Assembly: GCF_037201815.1 (NCBI RefSeq)
Contig: NZ_CP147407.1
Location: 2,860,723 to 2,924,722 of the forward strand
Direction of reading: 5' to 3'
From: Metabacillus sp. FJAT-52054
GTDB lineage: Bacteria > Bacillota > Bacilli > Bacillales > Bacillaceae
Length of the DNA: 64,000 nt
The notes under the pieces are model-generated. The model had not been told where the DNA came from. It made no database searches and worked only from the letters and a program-made list of their open reading frames with translations. This document shows, one piece after another, positions 9,222 to 17,857 of the stretch; the first letter of the stretch is position 1, and every line of letters begins with the position of its first letter. A program made the translations under genes and the position numbers.

Positions 9222-10241
9222 TTATACATTTAATGGCTTTCTTAAACTTACAGCAGCCAGATTCACCAAATCAACAACTCTGCAGGAATAACCCCATTCA
9301 TTATCATACCAGGCCAGAACCTTTACTTTTTTCCCTTCGATGACAATCGTTGAAAGCCCATCAATAATAGCGGAATGCGGATCTGTATTAAAATCGACTG
9401 AAACTAAAGGCTCCGCTGTAAACCGGATAATGCCCTCCATCGAGCCGGAAGCAGCATTTGCAAAAGCTTCGTTGATTTCACTGGCCGTTACTTCGCGTTT
9501 TAAATCAACAACAAGGTCGACAAGAGAGACATTAGGTGTCGGAACGCGAAGTGCCATTCCATGAAGCTTCCCTTTCAAGTGGGGAAGGACAAGCGAAAGG
9601 GCTTTTGCTGCTCCGGTTGTTGTTGGAATAATGGATTGTGCACACGACCGGGCACGTCTTAAATCTTTGTGCGGATTATCTATATTCTTCTGATCATTTG
9701 TATAGGCATGGACTGTCGTCATCAGCCCGTTCTCAATTCCGAATTGTTCGTCCAGAACCTTTACAACCGGGGCAAGGCAGTTAGTTGTGCAGGATGCATT
9801 TGAAATAATTTGATGCTCCTCTTTCAGCATATGTTCATTGACACCCATCACAATCGTAACGTCCTCATCTTTACCCGGAGCGGTCAGGACAACCTTCTTT
9901 GCACCGGCAGCAATGTGATCCATCGCTTTTTCCTTTGAATTGAATTTTCCTGTAGCCTCAATTACTATATCAACATCCAGATCCTTCCAAGGGAGCATTT
10001 TGGGATCCCGATTATTAAGCAGAAGAATTTTGTGACCGTTTACAATTAAGTGATCACCAGCTGGAATAACGTCTCCATCGAATTTCCCGTGATTTGTATC
10101 ATATTTAATCAGATGTGCAAGAGTTTCGGCCGGATAGCTTGCATTGATTGCAGCAATACGAAAATCTTCACCCATAATCGCCTTGCGAAATACCATCCTT
10201 CCGATTCTTCCAAACCCGTTTATGGCTACATTTACGTTCAT
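9222..10241 (-). CDS. gapB: Gluconeogenic NADP-dependent glyceraldehyde-3-phosphate dehydrogenase
   Basis: Reduces 1,3-bisphosphoglycerate during growth on gluconeogenic carbon. It has 339 residues, a Rossmann motif (NGFGRIGR), the catalytic cysteine in SNASCTTNC (near residue 152) and the C-terminal DNEWGYSCRVVDL. The assignment to GapB rather than glycolytic GapA rests on close likeness to B. subtilis GapB (SYPAETLAHLIKYDTNHG) and on the two CcpN-like boxes in front. A terminator follows. Confidence 0.96.
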   Translation of the reverse strand: MNVNVAINGFGRIGRMVFRKAIMGEDFRIAAINASYPAETLAHLIKYDTNHGKFDGDVIPAGDHLIVNGHKILLLNNRDPKMLPWKDLDVDIVIEATGKFNSKEKAMDHIAAGAKKVVLTAPGKDEDVTIVMGVNEHMLKEEHQIISNASCTTNCLAPVVKVLDEQFGIENGLMTTVHAYTNDQKNIDNPHKDLRRARSCAQSIIPTTTGAAKALSLVLPHLKGKLHGMALRVPTPNVSLVDLVVDLKREVTASEINEAFANAASGSMEGIIRFTAEPLVSVDFNTDPHSAIIDGLSTIVIEGKKVKVLAWYDNEWGYSCRVVDLVNLAAVSLRKPLNV

Positions 10242-10263
10242 ATTAAATGACCCCTTCCGCCTT

Positions 10264-10306
10264 TGTGTTATACTAGAAGTGTTAATTATGTAATTAGTAT
10301 ATCACA
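10264..10306 (-). promoter_or_regulatory. Two CcpN-like boxes at the gapB promoter
   Basis: The CcpN consensus, as I recall it from B. subtilis, is TRTGHYATAYW. TGTGATATACT lies on the minus strand at 10296-10306 and contains the -10 hexamer TATACT. A second perfect match, TGTGTTATACT, lies on the plus strand at 10264-10274. The -35 region is weak. This layout should give strong repression on glucose. Confidence 0.78.
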
Positions 10307-10601
10307 TTCGAGGTTTTTGGAAAGATGAAAACGACTAATTTTCTATATTTTTCATTGTTTTTATTGGAATAGTCCGGGTTATAAGATGCACAATTGGTTA
10401 AAAGGTAAAAGAGGGCTGTCCAGAAAGCATGTTTCTAAGCTGCCTCCTCTGTTCGAGATTCGTTTGGTTTTGGCAGATTTCCAATCCAGTTTGCTTGCTT
10501 ATCCTTGGCGACTGTGGGATCTCACCTGTTCCGCTGGTCCCGCAGAGTCAAGAATCTTCCGCTCCACTCAGCCTAACCATAATTGTTCTATATACCTATT
10601 A
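10307..10601. other. Gap holding a decayed GC-rich repeat copy
   Basis: No gene is seen between the gapB promoter and the coaE terminator. The part at about 10499-10572 is a decayed copy of the element found whole near 17892; the rest shows nothing recognisable. Confidence 0.6.
10499..10572 (-). repeat. Decayed copy of the Bacillaceae GC-rich interspersed element
   Basis: Read on the minus strand, this holds GAGTGGAGCGGAAG, then CTGCGGGACCAGCGG, ACAGGTGAGATCCC and CAGTCGC. They occur in the same order and spacing as the left half of the full copy at 17892-18019. The right half and terminal GTTGATT are missing. Confidence 0.7.
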
Positions 10602-10650
10602 CAAAAATACAACCCCCGGAATGCTCAATAACAGCGTCCCGAGGGTTGCA
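10602..10650 (-). terminator. Terminator downstream of coaE
   Basis: A long GC-rich stem (about CAACCCTCGG with CCGGGGGTTG) with an AU-rich loop, followed on the minus strand by UAUUUUUG. It would end the polA-mutM-ytaF-coaE transcript. Confidence 0.8.
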
Positions 10651-10698
10651 TTTATAATACCTTTCCTTTCAGCAGGACTATTTAGACAGTCCTTTCTG

Positions 10699-11301
10699 TT
10701 ACTCGCTGATCTTCCATTTTCTAAGTATCCCGAGAAGCTGAATTTCCGTCTCTTCCCTTGTTCCATTGTTATCGAGCACTTCATCTGCAAGTGATTTCTT
10801 TTCATCGAGCGGCATTTGCGAATCAATCCGCTGCTGAGCTTCTTTCTGGGTATAGCCGTTTCTTTTCATCAAACGCTCCAGCTGAGTTTCGGGGGTCACA
10901 TAAACTAGAAGACTCTTGTCAGCAAAATGGGTGAGTTTGCTTTCAAAAAGAAGCGGAATGTCCAGAATGACCGCTTTGCTGCCTTGCTGAATAGATTCAT
11001 CCCGCTGGCGGATCATTTCTTTTCTGACCTCCGGATGAACAATCTCATTTAGCATCTTTCTTTTTTCAGGATCAGCAAAAATTTCACTTCCAAGCTGCGC
11101 TCTGTCAATCGCACCATCAGGCTGCAAAACACGATGCCCGAATACTTCAGCAATTTTGCTATAGGCAGGTTTCCCTTGATCGACGGCTTCTTTTGCAATT
11201 ACATCTGCATCGACAATCGGGAAGCCCAGCTCCTTCAATAGGGAGGAAACGGTGCTTTTACCGCTGGCAATCCCTCCCGTTAAGCCAATTACTAGTGTCA
11301 T
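10699..11301 (-). CDS. coaE: Dephospho-CoA kinase
   Basis: Last step of coenzyme A synthesis, phosphorylating the 3'-OH of dephospho-CoA. It has 200 residues and a P-loop GLTGGIASGKST at residues 6-17. The DVIAKEAVDQG, LDIPLLFES and YVTPETQLERLMKRNG motifs are typical. It lies 14 bases after ytaF in the polA-mutM-ytaF-coaE run, the same order as in B. subtilis. Confidence 0.97.
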   Translation of the reverse strand: MTLVIGLTGGIASGKSTVSSLLKELGFPIVDADVIAKEAVDQGKPAYSKIAEVFGHRVLQPDGAIDRAQLGSEIFADPEKRKMLNEIVHPEVRKEMIRQRDESIQQGSKAVILDIPLLFESKLTHFADKSLLVYVTPETQLERLMKRNGYTQKEAQQRIDSQMPLDEKKSLADEVLDNNGTREETEIQLLGILRKWKISE

Positions 11302-11315
11302 TTAAATCGTCTCCC

Positions 11316-11957
11316 TTATAGCTTCCAAAATCCAACAAAGATTAAGAGAATCCCGGGAAGACAGCTGAATTTTTCAATCCATGACCATTTTGAGAACAGA
11401 TGGCCTGATTTGATGCCGGCAAGCAGAAAGACGGAACTCATTACGGCAGCTGTCACACTCATAACATAAGGCGAAAACCCAAGCAATGCAGCCCCGAAGC
11501 CGGCACCAAATGCATCCAAAGACAAAGCAGTCCCCAGCAGCAGCGCTTCTATCCCGGCAATATGGCCGGAGCCATCCAAATCAGCTGTTGATGGTCTTTT
11601 CAATATGTGGATGACAATTCCCAGCGATTTGATTTCCAGGTTAAAAAGTGTTTTTTCCCGTTCTTCTCTAGTAAGGTCTTTGGAAGGCCTGAAAAATTGG
11701 TATAGCACCCATGCTCCGATTCCGATCAAAATGATCCCGCCCATTCTTTTCGTCCATTCCGGATCAATAAATGAGCTGAGCAAATGGCCAAGCAGCATGG
11801 CCGCAAGCAAACTAAAAGCAGAGCATAAAGCAATAATGAGCAGTGATTTTATCGGGATTTTCATTTTCTTCAGTCCATAGCTGAATCCGACAGAAAAACT
11901 GTCCAGACTTATGGCAAAAGCCATAATAAAAAGTGAAATGGATGTCATATAAGGCAC
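11316..11957 (-). CDS. ytaF: Sporulation membrane protein YtaF
   Basis: 213-residue membrane protein of the MntP/YtaF family with about six membrane segments. It shows the repeated ISLDSFSVGFSYGLK and LSLDAFGAGFGAALL motifs, each with an Asp inside a helix, as in the MntP manganese exporter; YtaF is linked with sporulation in B. subtilis. The start is uncertain: GTG at 11955 is only 3 bases from GAAGGGG, while ATG at 11946-11948 is 12 bases away. Located between mutM and coaE. Confidence 0.88.
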   Translation of the reverse strand: MPYMTSISLFIMAFAISLDSFSVGFSYGLKKMKIPIKSLLIIALCSAFSLLAAMLLGHLLSSFIDPEWTKRMGGIILIGIGAWVLYQFFRPSKDLTREEREKTLFNLEIKSLGIVIHILKRPSTADLDGSGHIAGIEALLLGTALSLDAFGAGFGAALLGFSPYVMSVTAAVMSSVFLLAGIKSGHLFSKWSWIEKFSCLPGILLIFVGFWKL

Positions 11958-12030
11958 GGGCCCCTTCCGTTCGGTTCTCGTGCATTATATGACATTTGCC
12001 CATCAAAAGTGACGTGTTGAAATGAAAGGA

Positions 12031-12882
12031 TTAAGCATCGGCACTGACCCCCGCGTCAAGCGGCTGGCAGTTCGGACAGTAATGAGTGCCTCTCCCGCCG
12101 GTCGTTTTCTTCTCAATAGGAGTTCCGCATTGTTTGCACGGCTCCCCTTTTCTTCCATAAACGTAAAGCTTCAGCTGGAACATCCCCATTTTCCCTTGGG
12201 AATTGAGATAAGAGCGAATGGTGCTTCCGCCTTGCTCCACCGCTTCATTTAGCGTTGCAATAATTTTGTCCCTTAGAACGTTTATTTCCTCAATTGACAA
12301 TTCTTTAGCTGGTTTGTCAGGATGAACACCTGCTCTGAACAATGCTTCATCCACATATATATTGCCGAGGCCGGTCACGATGCGCTGATCTAGGAGCACG
12401 ACTTTGATCATCCGATTTGTCCGTGAAAGCTTTTCAGCTAAATAGTCTCGTGAAAACTCATTCGAAAAGGGTTCAGGACCAAGCTGGGATAAAGGAAGAT
12501 CCAGCTGCTCTGTTCCTTTTTCAAAAAGATGCATCGTTCCGAATTTCCTTACGTCATCATATCTCAAATGGGTGCCGTCACTGAAGCGGAAAATTACGTG
12601 TGTATGCTTTCCTGCCTCTTCCCCATCCTGGTAAAGCCCATACTTCCCTTCCATTCGAAGGTGTGACACCAGGACATAATCATCCAGTGAAAACATAAGA
12701 AATTTCCCTCTTCTTCCTATATCCTGAATCGTTTGTCCCTTTAACGCATCCTGAAATTGAAGAACATCATCCGGCCGTTTAATCATCTTCGGCCAGCGAA
12801 CTTCGATTTCCGCGATGGACTTCCCTATTATTAGTTCAGAAAGGGTTCTTCTGACGGTTTCTACTTCCGGTAGTTCAGGCAC
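12031..12882 (-). CDS. mutM: Formamidopyrimidine-DNA glycosylase (Fpg/MutM), GTG start
   Basis: Removes oxidised purines such as 8-oxoguanine. The catalytic nucleophile must be the N-terminal proline left after Met removal, in PELPEVETVRR. An upstream ATG would add two residues (MNV) before that proline, so the real start is the GTG codon directly before CCT at 12880-12882, with AAAGGATG about 9 bases upstream. That gives 283 residues. Glu after Pro, Lys in GRRGKFLMF, and the C-terminal zinc finger (CKQC...YCPNC with its Arg) are present. It follows polA by 17 bases. Confidence 0.95.
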   Translation of the reverse strand: MPELPEVETVRRTLSELIIGKSIAEIEVRWPKMIKRPDDVLQFQDALKGQTIQDIGRRGKFLMFSLDDYVLVSHLRMEGKYGLYQDGEEAGKHTHVIFRFSDGTHLRYDDVRKFGTMHLFEKGTEQLDLPLSQLGPEPFSNEFSRDYLAEKLSRTNRMIKVVLLDQRIVTGLGNIYVDEALFRAGVHPDKPAKELSIEEINVLRDKIIATLNEAVEQGGSTIRSYLNSQGKMGMFQLKLYVYGRKGEPCKQCGTPIEKKTTGGRGTHYCPNCQPLDAGVSADA

Positions 12883-12899
12883 ATTCACACATCCTTTTG

Positions 12900-15533
12900 C
12901 TACTTTGCATCATACCAGGAATCTCCGTAGGCATAATCCACTTTTAATGGAACATCCAGCTCAACTGCATGCTCCATGACCTGCGGAACTAATTTTTTTA
13001 GAATTTCAATCTCTTCAGGAGGCGCTTCAAAAATCAGTTCATCGTGCACCTGGAGAAGGAGATTGGACTGAAGTTCTTGTTCTTCAAGCTCTCTCGCCAT
13101 ATCAATCATCGCTTTTTTAATGATATCGGCTGCACTCCCTTGAATGGGTGTATTCATTGCCGTCCGCTCTGCAAAGCTGCGAAGGTTAAAATTACGGCTT
13201 GTGATTTCGGGCAAATAGCGTCTGCGCTGCAGCAGGGTGGAAACGTAGCCTTTTTGCTTTGCATCTCTAACAATGTCATCCATATACTCTTTAACCCCAT
13301 CAAAGCTTTCTAAATAACGGCTGATAAATTCAGCTGCTTCTTTTCTTGTGATGCCTAAGCTTTGAGAAAGTCCGTAATCACTGATTCCGTATACAATGCC
13401 GAAGTTTACGGCTTTTGCCTGCCGCCTCATATTCGAGGTCACTTCGTCCATTTCTACATGGAAAACATCCATGGCAGTCTTCGTATGAACGTCCATGTCA
13501 TTACGGAACGCTTCCATCAGGTTTTTATCCTGAGCAATATGCGCCAGAACTCTCAGTTCGATCTGGGAGTAATCGGCAGCAAAGATCACCCAGCCTTCTT
13601 TTGACGGAACGAATGCCTCACGGATTTTCCGGCCTTCTTCAAGACGGATGGGTATGTTTTGAAGATTCGGGTCTGTCGAGCTAAGACGGCCTGTTTGGGT
13701 CAGAGCCTGATTAAACCGTGTATGAACTTTATGGGTGTCCTCATGAACCACTTTTAAAAGTCCTTCGATATAAGTGGATTGAAGCTTGCCAAGCTGCCTG
13801 TATAAAAGGATCTGCTCCACAATTTCATGCCGGTCGGCAAGCTTTTCAAGAACGTCCGCTGATGTGGAATAGCCTGTTTTCGTTTTTTTCACAGGGGGCA
13901 AGCCCAATTTTTCGAACAAAATGACCCCGAGCTGCTTAGGTGAATTAATATTGAAGGACTCTCCTGCAAGACCATGGATTTTGTTTTCAAGCGCCTGCAG
14001 CTGCTGACCCAAGTCCGCACCCATTTCCTTCAGCTTATTTACATCCACTTTTACACCGATCGCTTCCATCTTTCCGAGAATAATCGCAAGCGGCATTTCC
14101 AGATCATGATAAAGCTCGTACTGATCATTTTCACGAAGCTCTTTCTCCAGGATTTTGCTGAGTTTGCTGAGCGCTTCACCTTTACGGACAAGATGGTCGG
14201 CAAGAATTTCATCCTCCGGAAGTTTTCGCTTTGCTCCTTTGCTGTAAACAGATTCATCCGTTTTTGCTCCGGTAATTCCCTTCATCTTGGCGATTCCAGC
14301 TACATCTTCAACTGTTTGAGAGGCATCCAGAATATAAGAAGCCAGAAGCACATCAAAATCCACCCCGGCAAGTTCAATGCCTTTCCACTTCATGGCGACG
14401 ATCGATCTCTTAGCGTCAAAAACCGTTTTCCTCATGTGCTCATCTTCCGCCCATTTCCTGAAGGGGTCGGAATCCATAGCCAGTCCATAAGGAAGATAAA
14501 AACGGCCGTTTTCGTTAATAATGGCAAAACCAGCGATGTCGCTGCGGTGATAATTTTCATTCCATACCTCAACAACGAAAATGGAATCATCCACAAGCAT
14601 CTCATCTGTTATTTCCTCTGCAGCAGTGAATGGCAAATCTTCAATTTCTTCCGGTTCATCCGTTTCAGAGCCCGTATCGAATTTATCAATCAATGTCTTA
14701 AAGCCAAGCTCTCTGAAAACAGGGAGTACTTCCTGCGGATTATATCCGCTGTATAGAATGTCATCGAGAGAAATTGTAATGGGGGTATCGCGGTTTATCG
14801 TTGCGAGCTCCTTGCTCATGATTGCATCATCGCGATGAGTTTCCAGACGCTCTTTCAGCTTTCCTTTCAGCTGATCAAGCGACTCAAGTACGTTTTCAAC
14901 CGTACCGTACTCTTTTAGAAGTTTAATGGCTGTTTTCTCGCCAATTCCCTGTACCCCTGGAATATTATCCGAACTGTCGCCCATTAGACCCTTCATATCG
15001 ATAATCTGATCAGGTGTCAGGCCGTACTTTTCTTTTACAAATTCAGGAGTATAGGAATCAACCTCTGTAATCCCTTTTTTCGTAATGGAAATCGTTACAT
15101 GCTCACTTGCGAGCTGGGTCAAGTCCTTGTCCCCTGAAATGATTTTCACGTCAAAGCCATCTTTCTCAGCATGCTTCGAGAGCGTACCGATAATGTCATC
15201 AGCCTCATAATTCTCCAGCTGATAGCGGGGAATTTTATAAACATCAAGCAATTCGTGAATAAATGGAAACTGCTCTGAGAGCTCCGGTGGAGTCTTTTGT
15301 CTGCCACCCTTATATTCTGAATACGTTTTATGTCTGAAGGTTGTCTTGCCTGCGTCGAACGCCACTAGCATATGAGTAGGCTGCTCTTCCTCTAAAATTC
15401 TCATCAAAATCATGGTGAAGCCATAAATGGCATTCGTATGTACACCTTTGTCGTTATTCAGCAGAGGCAATGCGAAAAAAGCCCGGTAAGCAATGCTGTT
15501 CCCGTCAATCAGGACTAATTTTTTACTGGCCAA
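12900..15533 (-). CDS. polA: DNA polymerase I
   Basis: Gap filling and primer removal enzyme, 877 residues. Order: 5' nuclease (residues 1-290, LVLIDGNSIAYRAFFALP, GLMGDSSDNIPGVQGIGEKTA), a 3'-5' exonuclease-like middle part with degenerate sites as usual in Bacillus, and the polymerase (about 480-877). Motif A is DYSQIELRVLAHI, motif B RRQAKAVNFGIVYG and motif C QVHDELIFE. The start is TTG with AAGGAGG 7 bases before it. Two back-to-back palindromes lie right before the ribosome site. Confidence 0.97.
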   Translation of the reverse strand: MASKKLVLIDGNSIAYRAFFALPLLNNDKGVHTNAIYGFTMILMRILEEEQPTHMLVAFDAGKTTFRHKTYSEYKGGRQKTPPELSEQFPFIHELLDVYKIPRYQLENYEADDIIGTLSKHAEKDGFDVKIISGDKDLTQLASEHVTISITKKGITEVDSYTPEFVKEKYGLTPDQIIDMKGLMGDSSDNIPGVQGIGEKTAIKLLKEYGTVENVLESLDQLKGKLKERLETHRDDAIMSKELATINRDTPITISLDDILYSGYNPQEVLPVFRELGFKTLIDKFDTGSETDEPEEIEDLPFTAAEEITDEMLVDDSIFVVEVWNENYHRSDIAGFAIINENGRFYLPYGLAMDSDPFRKWAEDEHMRKTVFDAKRSIVAMKWKGIELAGVDFDVLLASYILDASQTVEDVAGIAKMKGITGAKTDESVYSKGAKRKLPEDEILADHLVRKGEALSKLSKILEKELRENDQYELYHDLEMPLAIILGKMEAIGVKVDVNKLKEMGADLGQQLQALENKIHGLAGESFNINSPKQLGVILFEKLGLPPVKKTKTGYSTSADVLEKLADRHEIVEQILLYRQLGKLQSTYIEGLLKVVHEDTHKVHTRFNQALTQTGRLSSTDPNLQNIPIRLEEGRKIREAFVPSKEGWVIFAADYSQIELRVLAHIAQDKNLMEAFRNDMDVHTKTAMDVFHVEMDEVTSNMRRQAKAVNFGIVYGISDYGLSQSLGITRKEAAEFISRYLESFDGVKEYMDDIVRDAKQKGYVSTLLQRRRYLPEITSRNFNLRSFAERTAMNTPIQGSAADIIKKAMIDMARELEEQELQSNLLLQVHDELIFEAPPEEIEILKKLVPQVMEHAVELDVPLKVDYAYGDSWYDAK

Positions 15534-15547
15534 CGTTCTTCCTCCTT

Positions 15548-15575
15548 AAAGCGCAAGCGCTTTGAAATATTTCAA
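15548..15575. repeat. Two adjoining palindromes before the polA ribosome site
   Basis: AAAGCGCAAGCGCTTT (7-bp arms, 15548-15563) overlaps TTGAAATATTTCAA (14 bases, perfect palindrome, 15562-15575). The first ends 2 bases from the polA AGGAGG. Confidence 0.8.
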
Positions 15576-15579
15576 CAGC

Positions 15580-15648
15580 AAAAAAGCCGTCCTATTCTTC
15601 CTCATATTCTATCATGAGTTAACAGAGAAAGAAAAATGGCGGCTTTCT
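15580..15648 (-). terminator. Possible terminator after hflC
   Basis: On the minus strand AAGCCGCC pairs with GGACGGCTT across a roughly 45-base loop, and the stem is followed by six U. The long loop makes it less certain. A polA promoter may lie in the loop, around GATAGAATATG. Confidence 0.45.
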
Positions 15649-15650
15649 AT

Positions 15651-16580
15651 TCAGTTTGTTTGCCCGAGCAGGGTTTGAGCATATGGAGAATCAAATGGAA
15701 GGATGATGACGGTTTCTCCGTCAATGGTTTTCTTATAGGACTCCAATGTGCGGTACAGCCCATAAAATCCCGTGTCGGCCGAATAAGCTTTGTTGTAGAT
15801 TTTTGCTGCTTCCTGTTCCCCCTGTCCTCTGATGACATCTGCATCCGACTCAGCCTTTGCGAGAGTTTCCTTCACTAATTTATCTGCATTGGCAGTTATT
15901 CTGTTTTTGTCCGCATCTCCCTTTGAAAGGTATTCCTGCGCAGTTGAATCCCGTTCTGAAATCATTCTCGTATAGACCGACTTTTCATTGGCTTCAGGAA
16001 GGTCGGTTCTTTTAATTCTTACGTCCGTTACAACAATTCCATATTGATCCCGTTCAAGTGAGTCATTCACAAGCGCGGTCACTTTATCATTCAAGCTTCC
16101 CCTTGAGGATTTTTCATCGTTAATGATCTCATCGTAATTCAGCTGCCCCAATTCGGAACGAATGGAAGAAAAAACGAACTCCGCCATTTTCGCTTCAGCG
16201 TTCACCATATTGCGGGCATTGGAAATGAGTTTTTTCGGGTCTTTAATTTTCCAGACGGCATAATTGTCGATAATCATGCGTTTTTTATCCCTTGTATTGA
16301 TTTCAGCTTCTTTAACGTCGTAGGTCATCTGGTATTTTGGGAGAGAAGAAACACTTTGGACTAAAGGAACTTTTGCATGAAGACCCGGTTTTTCAATAAT
16401 GTTCACCACTTCTCCGAACTGACGGACCACTTTGTATTCATTTTCCTGCACAATAAAAATGCTGGAGAATAGGACAATTAGAAGCAAAGCACAAAGGATC
16501 AGGAACAATCCGAAACGGATATATTTTGAATAGCCGCCGGGAATTTTCTCTTTAAAATTTACGATGTTTTCATTGGCCAT
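15651..16580 (-). CDS. hflC: Protease modulator HflC (SPFH/band 7 family)
   Basis: Membrane-anchored SPFH protein that with HflK forms a cage around FtsH protease in other bacteria. The start at 16580 (MANENIVNFKEKIPGG) has GGGAGTGG before it and gives 309 residues; an earlier start would extend 21 residues into hflK. One N-terminal membrane helix (residues about 20-45) is followed by the SPFH domain (FIVQENEYKVVRQFGEVVN) and a coiled coil. It overlaps the hflK stop by 11 bases, implying coupled translation. Confidence 0.9.
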   Translation of the reverse strand: MANENIVNFKEKIPGGYSKYIRFGLFLILCALLLIVLFSSIFIVQENEYKVVRQFGEVVNIIEKPGLHAKVPLVQSVSSLPKYQMTYDVKEAEINTRDKKRMIIDNYAVWKIKDPKKLISNARNMVNAEAKMAEFVFSSIRSELGQLNYDEIINDEKSSRGSLNDKVTALVNDSLERDQYGIVVTDVRIKRTDLPEANEKSVYTRMISERDSTAQEYLSKGDADKNRITANADKLVKETLAKAESDADVIRGQGEQEAAKIYNKAYSADTGFYGLYRTLESYKKTIDGETVIILPFDSPYAQTLLGQTN

Positions 16581-17562
16581 CTTTGCTGCCACTCCCTTCT
16601 TCTGAAGCTTTCGGTGCGGCTGGCTGAGCTGGATTTTGTGCACCTTTGGAAGGATCGATGAGCGGCAAATATTTCATCGTATTGCCGTCATCCTTCATGA
16701 TATAAATTTGGGCGTTCGGCAAAACCTGGTCGATCGTCTCAAGAATTAAACGCTTTTGAGTAAGTTCTTTGGCGTTTTTGTATTCAGCGAATAATGCGTT
16801 GAATTTAGATGTTTCGCCAATCGCTTTTTGAATACGTGCGGTTTTATCCCCCTGGGCTTTAGAAATGATGGCATCCTTCTCTCCAAGTGCTTCTTCTCTT
16901 TTTTGATTTTCATATTTCTTCGCTTCATTGATTTTTGTGTTCATTGTTTCCCTGGCGTCCGTTACATTCGTAAACGATTTTCTGACTTCCTCATTCGGCA
17001 AATCCACATCCTGCAGCTTAACCGCCAGAATCGAAATCCCAATATCATATTTAGCCATCAATTCTCCTAAGAGCTCCTGCACTTCCTTTTCAATGTCCGC
17101 TTTACCTGAAGTAAGCGCGTCATCTATTTTTGAGCTTCCAATGATGCTTCTTAAAGAGGAAGAGGTGGAATCATAAAGGATTTCTTCCGGTTCTTCTGAA
17201 GAGAATAAAAATTTCTTAGGATCAGAGATTTTCCATTGCACCACCATGTCGGCAAGAACGATGTTCTCGTCACCCGTAATCATTTTCGTTTCTGCCGGGA
17301 AATCTTTCACATCTCCATCTTTTTCCTCATAGCCAAATTGCAGACTGAATGTCTCTTTGGAAAGCTTCTCAACCTTTTGAATTGGCCATGGCCACTTTAC
17401 GTGCAAGCCTGATTCCGTAACCGTATCCTGAACCTCTCCAAGTGTCATAATGACCGCCTGATCTGACTCGTCAACCGTAAACCAGGTGGTAAAGACCAGA
17501 ATAATCGCTATCACGATTACGGCAGCAAATCCTGTCAGTGTATACAATCGTTTGAGTGTCAT
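16570..17562 (-). CDS. hflK: FtsH protease activity modulator HflK
   Basis: Partner of HflC: one N-terminal membrane helix (LTGFAAVIVIAIILVFTTWF), an SPFH domain (VDESDQAVIMTLGEV) and a helical C-terminal half ending in a Pro/Ala-rich tail. The start MTLKRLYTL at 17562 is chosen because GGGGGG lies about 9 bases upstream; the frame runs open 72 codons further but without a ribosome site. 330 residues. B. subtilis has no hflKC at this place, so this pair is an accessory insertion between phoR and polA. ftsH is not nearby. Confidence 0.9.
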   Translation of the reverse strand: MTLKRLYTLTGFAAVIVIAIILVFTTWFTVDESDQAVIMTLGEVQDTVTESGLHVKWPWPIQKVEKLSKETFSLQFGYEEKDGDVKDFPAETKMITGDENIVLADMVVQWKISDPKKFLFSSEEPEEILYDSTSSSLRSIIGSSKIDDALTSGKADIEKEVQELLGELMAKYDIGISILAVKLQDVDLPNEEVRKSFTNVTDARETMNTKINEAKKYENQKREEALGEKDAIISKAQGDKTARIQKAIGETSKFNALFAEYKNAKELTQKRLILETIDQVLPNAQIYIMKDDGNTMKYLPLIDPSKGAQNPAQPAAPKASEEGSGSKDGQ

Positions 17563-17682
17563 CCTTATTGCCCCCCGCCATTCTTTGTATACCTTACTTA
17601 CGTTTATGTGTCTTAGAAGTTTCATATTATGGAAAATTTGAGAAAAAGGTGGGAAGAATGCTTTTTTCAGGGACATAAAAAA

Positions 17683-17715
17683 ATCCACCCGTGAGAACGG
17701 TTGGTTTTCTTTGCG
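17683..17715 (-). terminator. Second terminator-like hairpin upstream of hflK
   Basis: On the minus strand CCAACCG pairs imperfectly with CGGGTGG, followed by seven U. It would stop any transcript coming through the repeat element before hflK. Confidence 0.6.
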
Positions 17716-17857
17716 GCTGGAAGTCTTTGTTGCTGACCACGCTCTTAAGGGGTTACAGAAGCATTCGCCAGTAACCAACCGGATATATGACGATATAGTC
17801 GCGGAAAAATAAGCATGATGGGTATGGAGTAAATCAATCCCTTTACTTGAAAAGAGA

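Noticed and set aside
9340-9564. Plus-strand frames inside gapB, icd, pyk, dnaE and other genes
   Set aside because: They lie opposite well-supported conserved genes, lack ribosome sites and give no recognisable protein.
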